A DNA stretch of 64,000 nt from Hyaloraphidium curvatum (Eukaryota; Monoblepharomycota; Hyaloraphidiomycetes; Hyaloraphidiales; Hyaloraphidiaceae), in assembly GCA_025558095.1 (NCBI GenBank), contig JAIVFI010000002.1, positions 682,001 through 746,000 on the forward strand, given 5' to 3'. Position numbers and translations under genes: made by a program. Below the pieces are notes generated by a model that worked only from the letters and a program-made list of their open reading frames with translations, made no database searches and was not told the DNA's origin. Numbering within the stretch: the stretch's first letter is position 1; each line of letters begins with the position of its first letter. Below, piece after piece: positions 62,672 through 64,000 of this stretch.

Positions 62672-64000
62672 TTACCCGGCCAGTATTGCCTGAAGCTTTC
62701 GCGGATCAACCATGCCAGCGCCTAAGCGAGGCCCGCCCCCGGGAAGCACGGATTTAGGCGGCACCGGGAGCGTTGCAACGGCGGGAGTTGGGCCCCCGGG
62801 AGCCGGCGGGGGCCCCGTATTCGACGGGGCCGTGACAGGAGTTATCTGCGCCTCTGGGTTCACCTCCAGGCTTTGCGCTTTGTCGGGTTGGGTGTCCGCG
62901 GGAAGTTCCTTTGCAACAAATGCACCACGTTCCGCCTGCGGGTTGGCGCTCAAGTTCTGTCGGTGGCAATCGATGTAAGCTTCCGGTTCGGCGCATGGGA
63001 TTGCATGGCTTCCTGACCTCCTGACTGTCGGGTCCGGGAACCTTTTTGGTGCCGTTTGAATCTTTCCGTGTCAGGGTCACCTTCGTCTTCTTGCTCTGCG
63101 AATTCGAAACGACGTCGCTGTCGTTGACGGAGTCCACGGGATCCAAAGCTTTCCGTTTTCCGGCCTGCGGAGCACCTTTGTCCTTCGCCGGTCCCCTCTT
63201 GCGCCCTTCCTGCCCAGGTTTGCTTACGGGGACCTTCTTGAAAGAAATGATGCCGCCAACTGGGCTGGGGTCCAGCTCCATCTCCTCGTCCGCAGCAGGC
63301 GACTCCGCAGTATCGTTTGGTTTGGGCAGTGCAGGTCGAGCTCTTGGTTTTGCTGGGGGCTAGAAGGAAAGTGAGCCACGGACTCACTTCGTTGCAGCCG
63401 AGACGGACCTTTCGACGGACTGGCTCCTTGTCGGACGCGGCCCCGTCCGAGTTGGAACTGCTGCTCTCCGAAAGCTTGCGAGCCTTATCAGCCTTCCTCT
63501 TCCGCGGAGGCACAGGCTGCGAAGATCCGCCGTTTAGCACGCCAGCAAAGGGGTGCACCAAGCAGCTGCATTACCTTGGCGACAGCCGATGCCTGCTGCT
63601 TCAAATCCGATTCGAGGCTCTCCAAACGTTTCATGAGGTCCTCCTTCTCGGATTTCCAGCGCTCCTTGTCCGCCTTGCGTGCAGCTTTGATCTTGTCGAA
63701 CTCCTCCAACGCAGCTCGCGCCACGGCATCAACTTTGCCGTCCTCTTTGGATCCCTGCAACGCAATCGCACGCAGCTGCGACAGCTCGAGCGCCAGGCGG
63801 TCGCGCTCGGCGATCGCGGCCGAGAGGTCCGAACCGGCCTTCTTCTCCGAGGTGGAACGCTTCTCCAGCAGAGCTTCCCGCAGCTGCTTGATCTCGGCAT
63901 CGCGGTCTCCTTTCTGGTTTCGGAGCGATTCCAATTCCTTCTCCAGAGTCTGGTTATGCCGCTCGAGCGCTTTGACCTCGGCCTCGCGCTCGCGAAGAGC
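62672..64000 (-). CDS. coiled-coil protein of unknown function, N-terminus beyond the window
   Basis: Visible exons: 64000-63575, 63516-63409, 63359-63018 and 62956-62672; introns 58, 49 and 61 nt, all phase 0, giving 386 visible residues. The first 140 are a long coiled coil (LEKELESLRNQKGDRDAEIK; DLMKRLESLESDLKQQ). A basic, Ser/Lys-rich region with NLS-like clusters follows (PPRKRKADKARK; GQEGRKRGPAK). The tail is Pro/Gly-rich and ends GAGMVDPRKLQAILAG. I do not recognise the family. Tandem location upstream of INCENP gives no functional link. Confidence 0.75.

Overview
The window is nuclear DNA from a GC-rich eukaryote, most probably a fungus. Genes are compact and carry short introns (about 41-156 nt, most near 50-60) with GT...AG ends. 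Families include INCENP, FCP1, an ALY/REF export factor, eL42, a GATA zinc-finger protein, a C4-methylsterol-oxidase-like protein, and GH1 and GH27 enzymes with GPI-like tails. A probable seryl-tRNA(Sec) kinase, a SUEL lectin and a TKL-type kinase would fit an early-diverging (zoosporic) lineage better than Dikarya. That placement is inference from gene content only.

Region 1 (1-22757) is a retrotransposon island. It is dominated by one Ty3/gypsy family with a chromodomain integrase, present in two opposite orientations. Element B (12088-22757, minus) has both LTRs, a primer-binding-site candidate, gag, and protease-RT-RNase H-integrase-chromodomain, with one frameshift in RT. Element A (1616-7492, plus) lost everything from the PBS to RNase H. 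It is part of a tandem array with a 5390-bp period, so positions 1-1615 repeat 5391-7005. Between integrase and the 3' LTR the family carries two extra genes not expected in such elements: a three-exon antisense gene for a 292-aa zinc-finger-like protein, and a sense 421-aa coiled-coil protein. They diverge from a 368-bp region packed with CTCGCGAG palindromes, and the same motif fills the LTR upstream of its TATA box. Between A and B lie an 18-bp minisatellite, a decayed Ty1/copia-like gag, and a second gypsy element reduced to a gag-integrase fusion.

Region 2 (22758-33929) begins with a TKL-like kinase gene whose 5' end abuts the LTR of element B. It then holds a secreted glycosyltransferase-like protein, an ABC half-transporter, a secreted SUEL-lectin protein, a nitronate monooxygenase and a short SF3A1 homologue without SURP domains.

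Region 3 (34866-64000) is dense single-copy gene space: GATA factor, PSTK-like kinase, FkbM-like protein, FCP1 phosphatase, GPI-type beta-glucosidase (GH1), sterol-desaturase family protein, pyrimidine-5'-nucleotidase-like HAD protein, GPI-type alpha-galactosidase (GH27), NmrA/SDR protein, DPP8/9-like peptidase, ribosomal protein eL42, FYVE protein, ALY/REF, INCENP and the 3' end of a coiled-coil gene running off the right edge. Several pairs are divergent over 83-316 bp or convergent over as little as 14 bp. Exon structures were worked out by eye from reading-frame continuity and GT...AG sites. Where stated, coding lengths sum to multiples of three.
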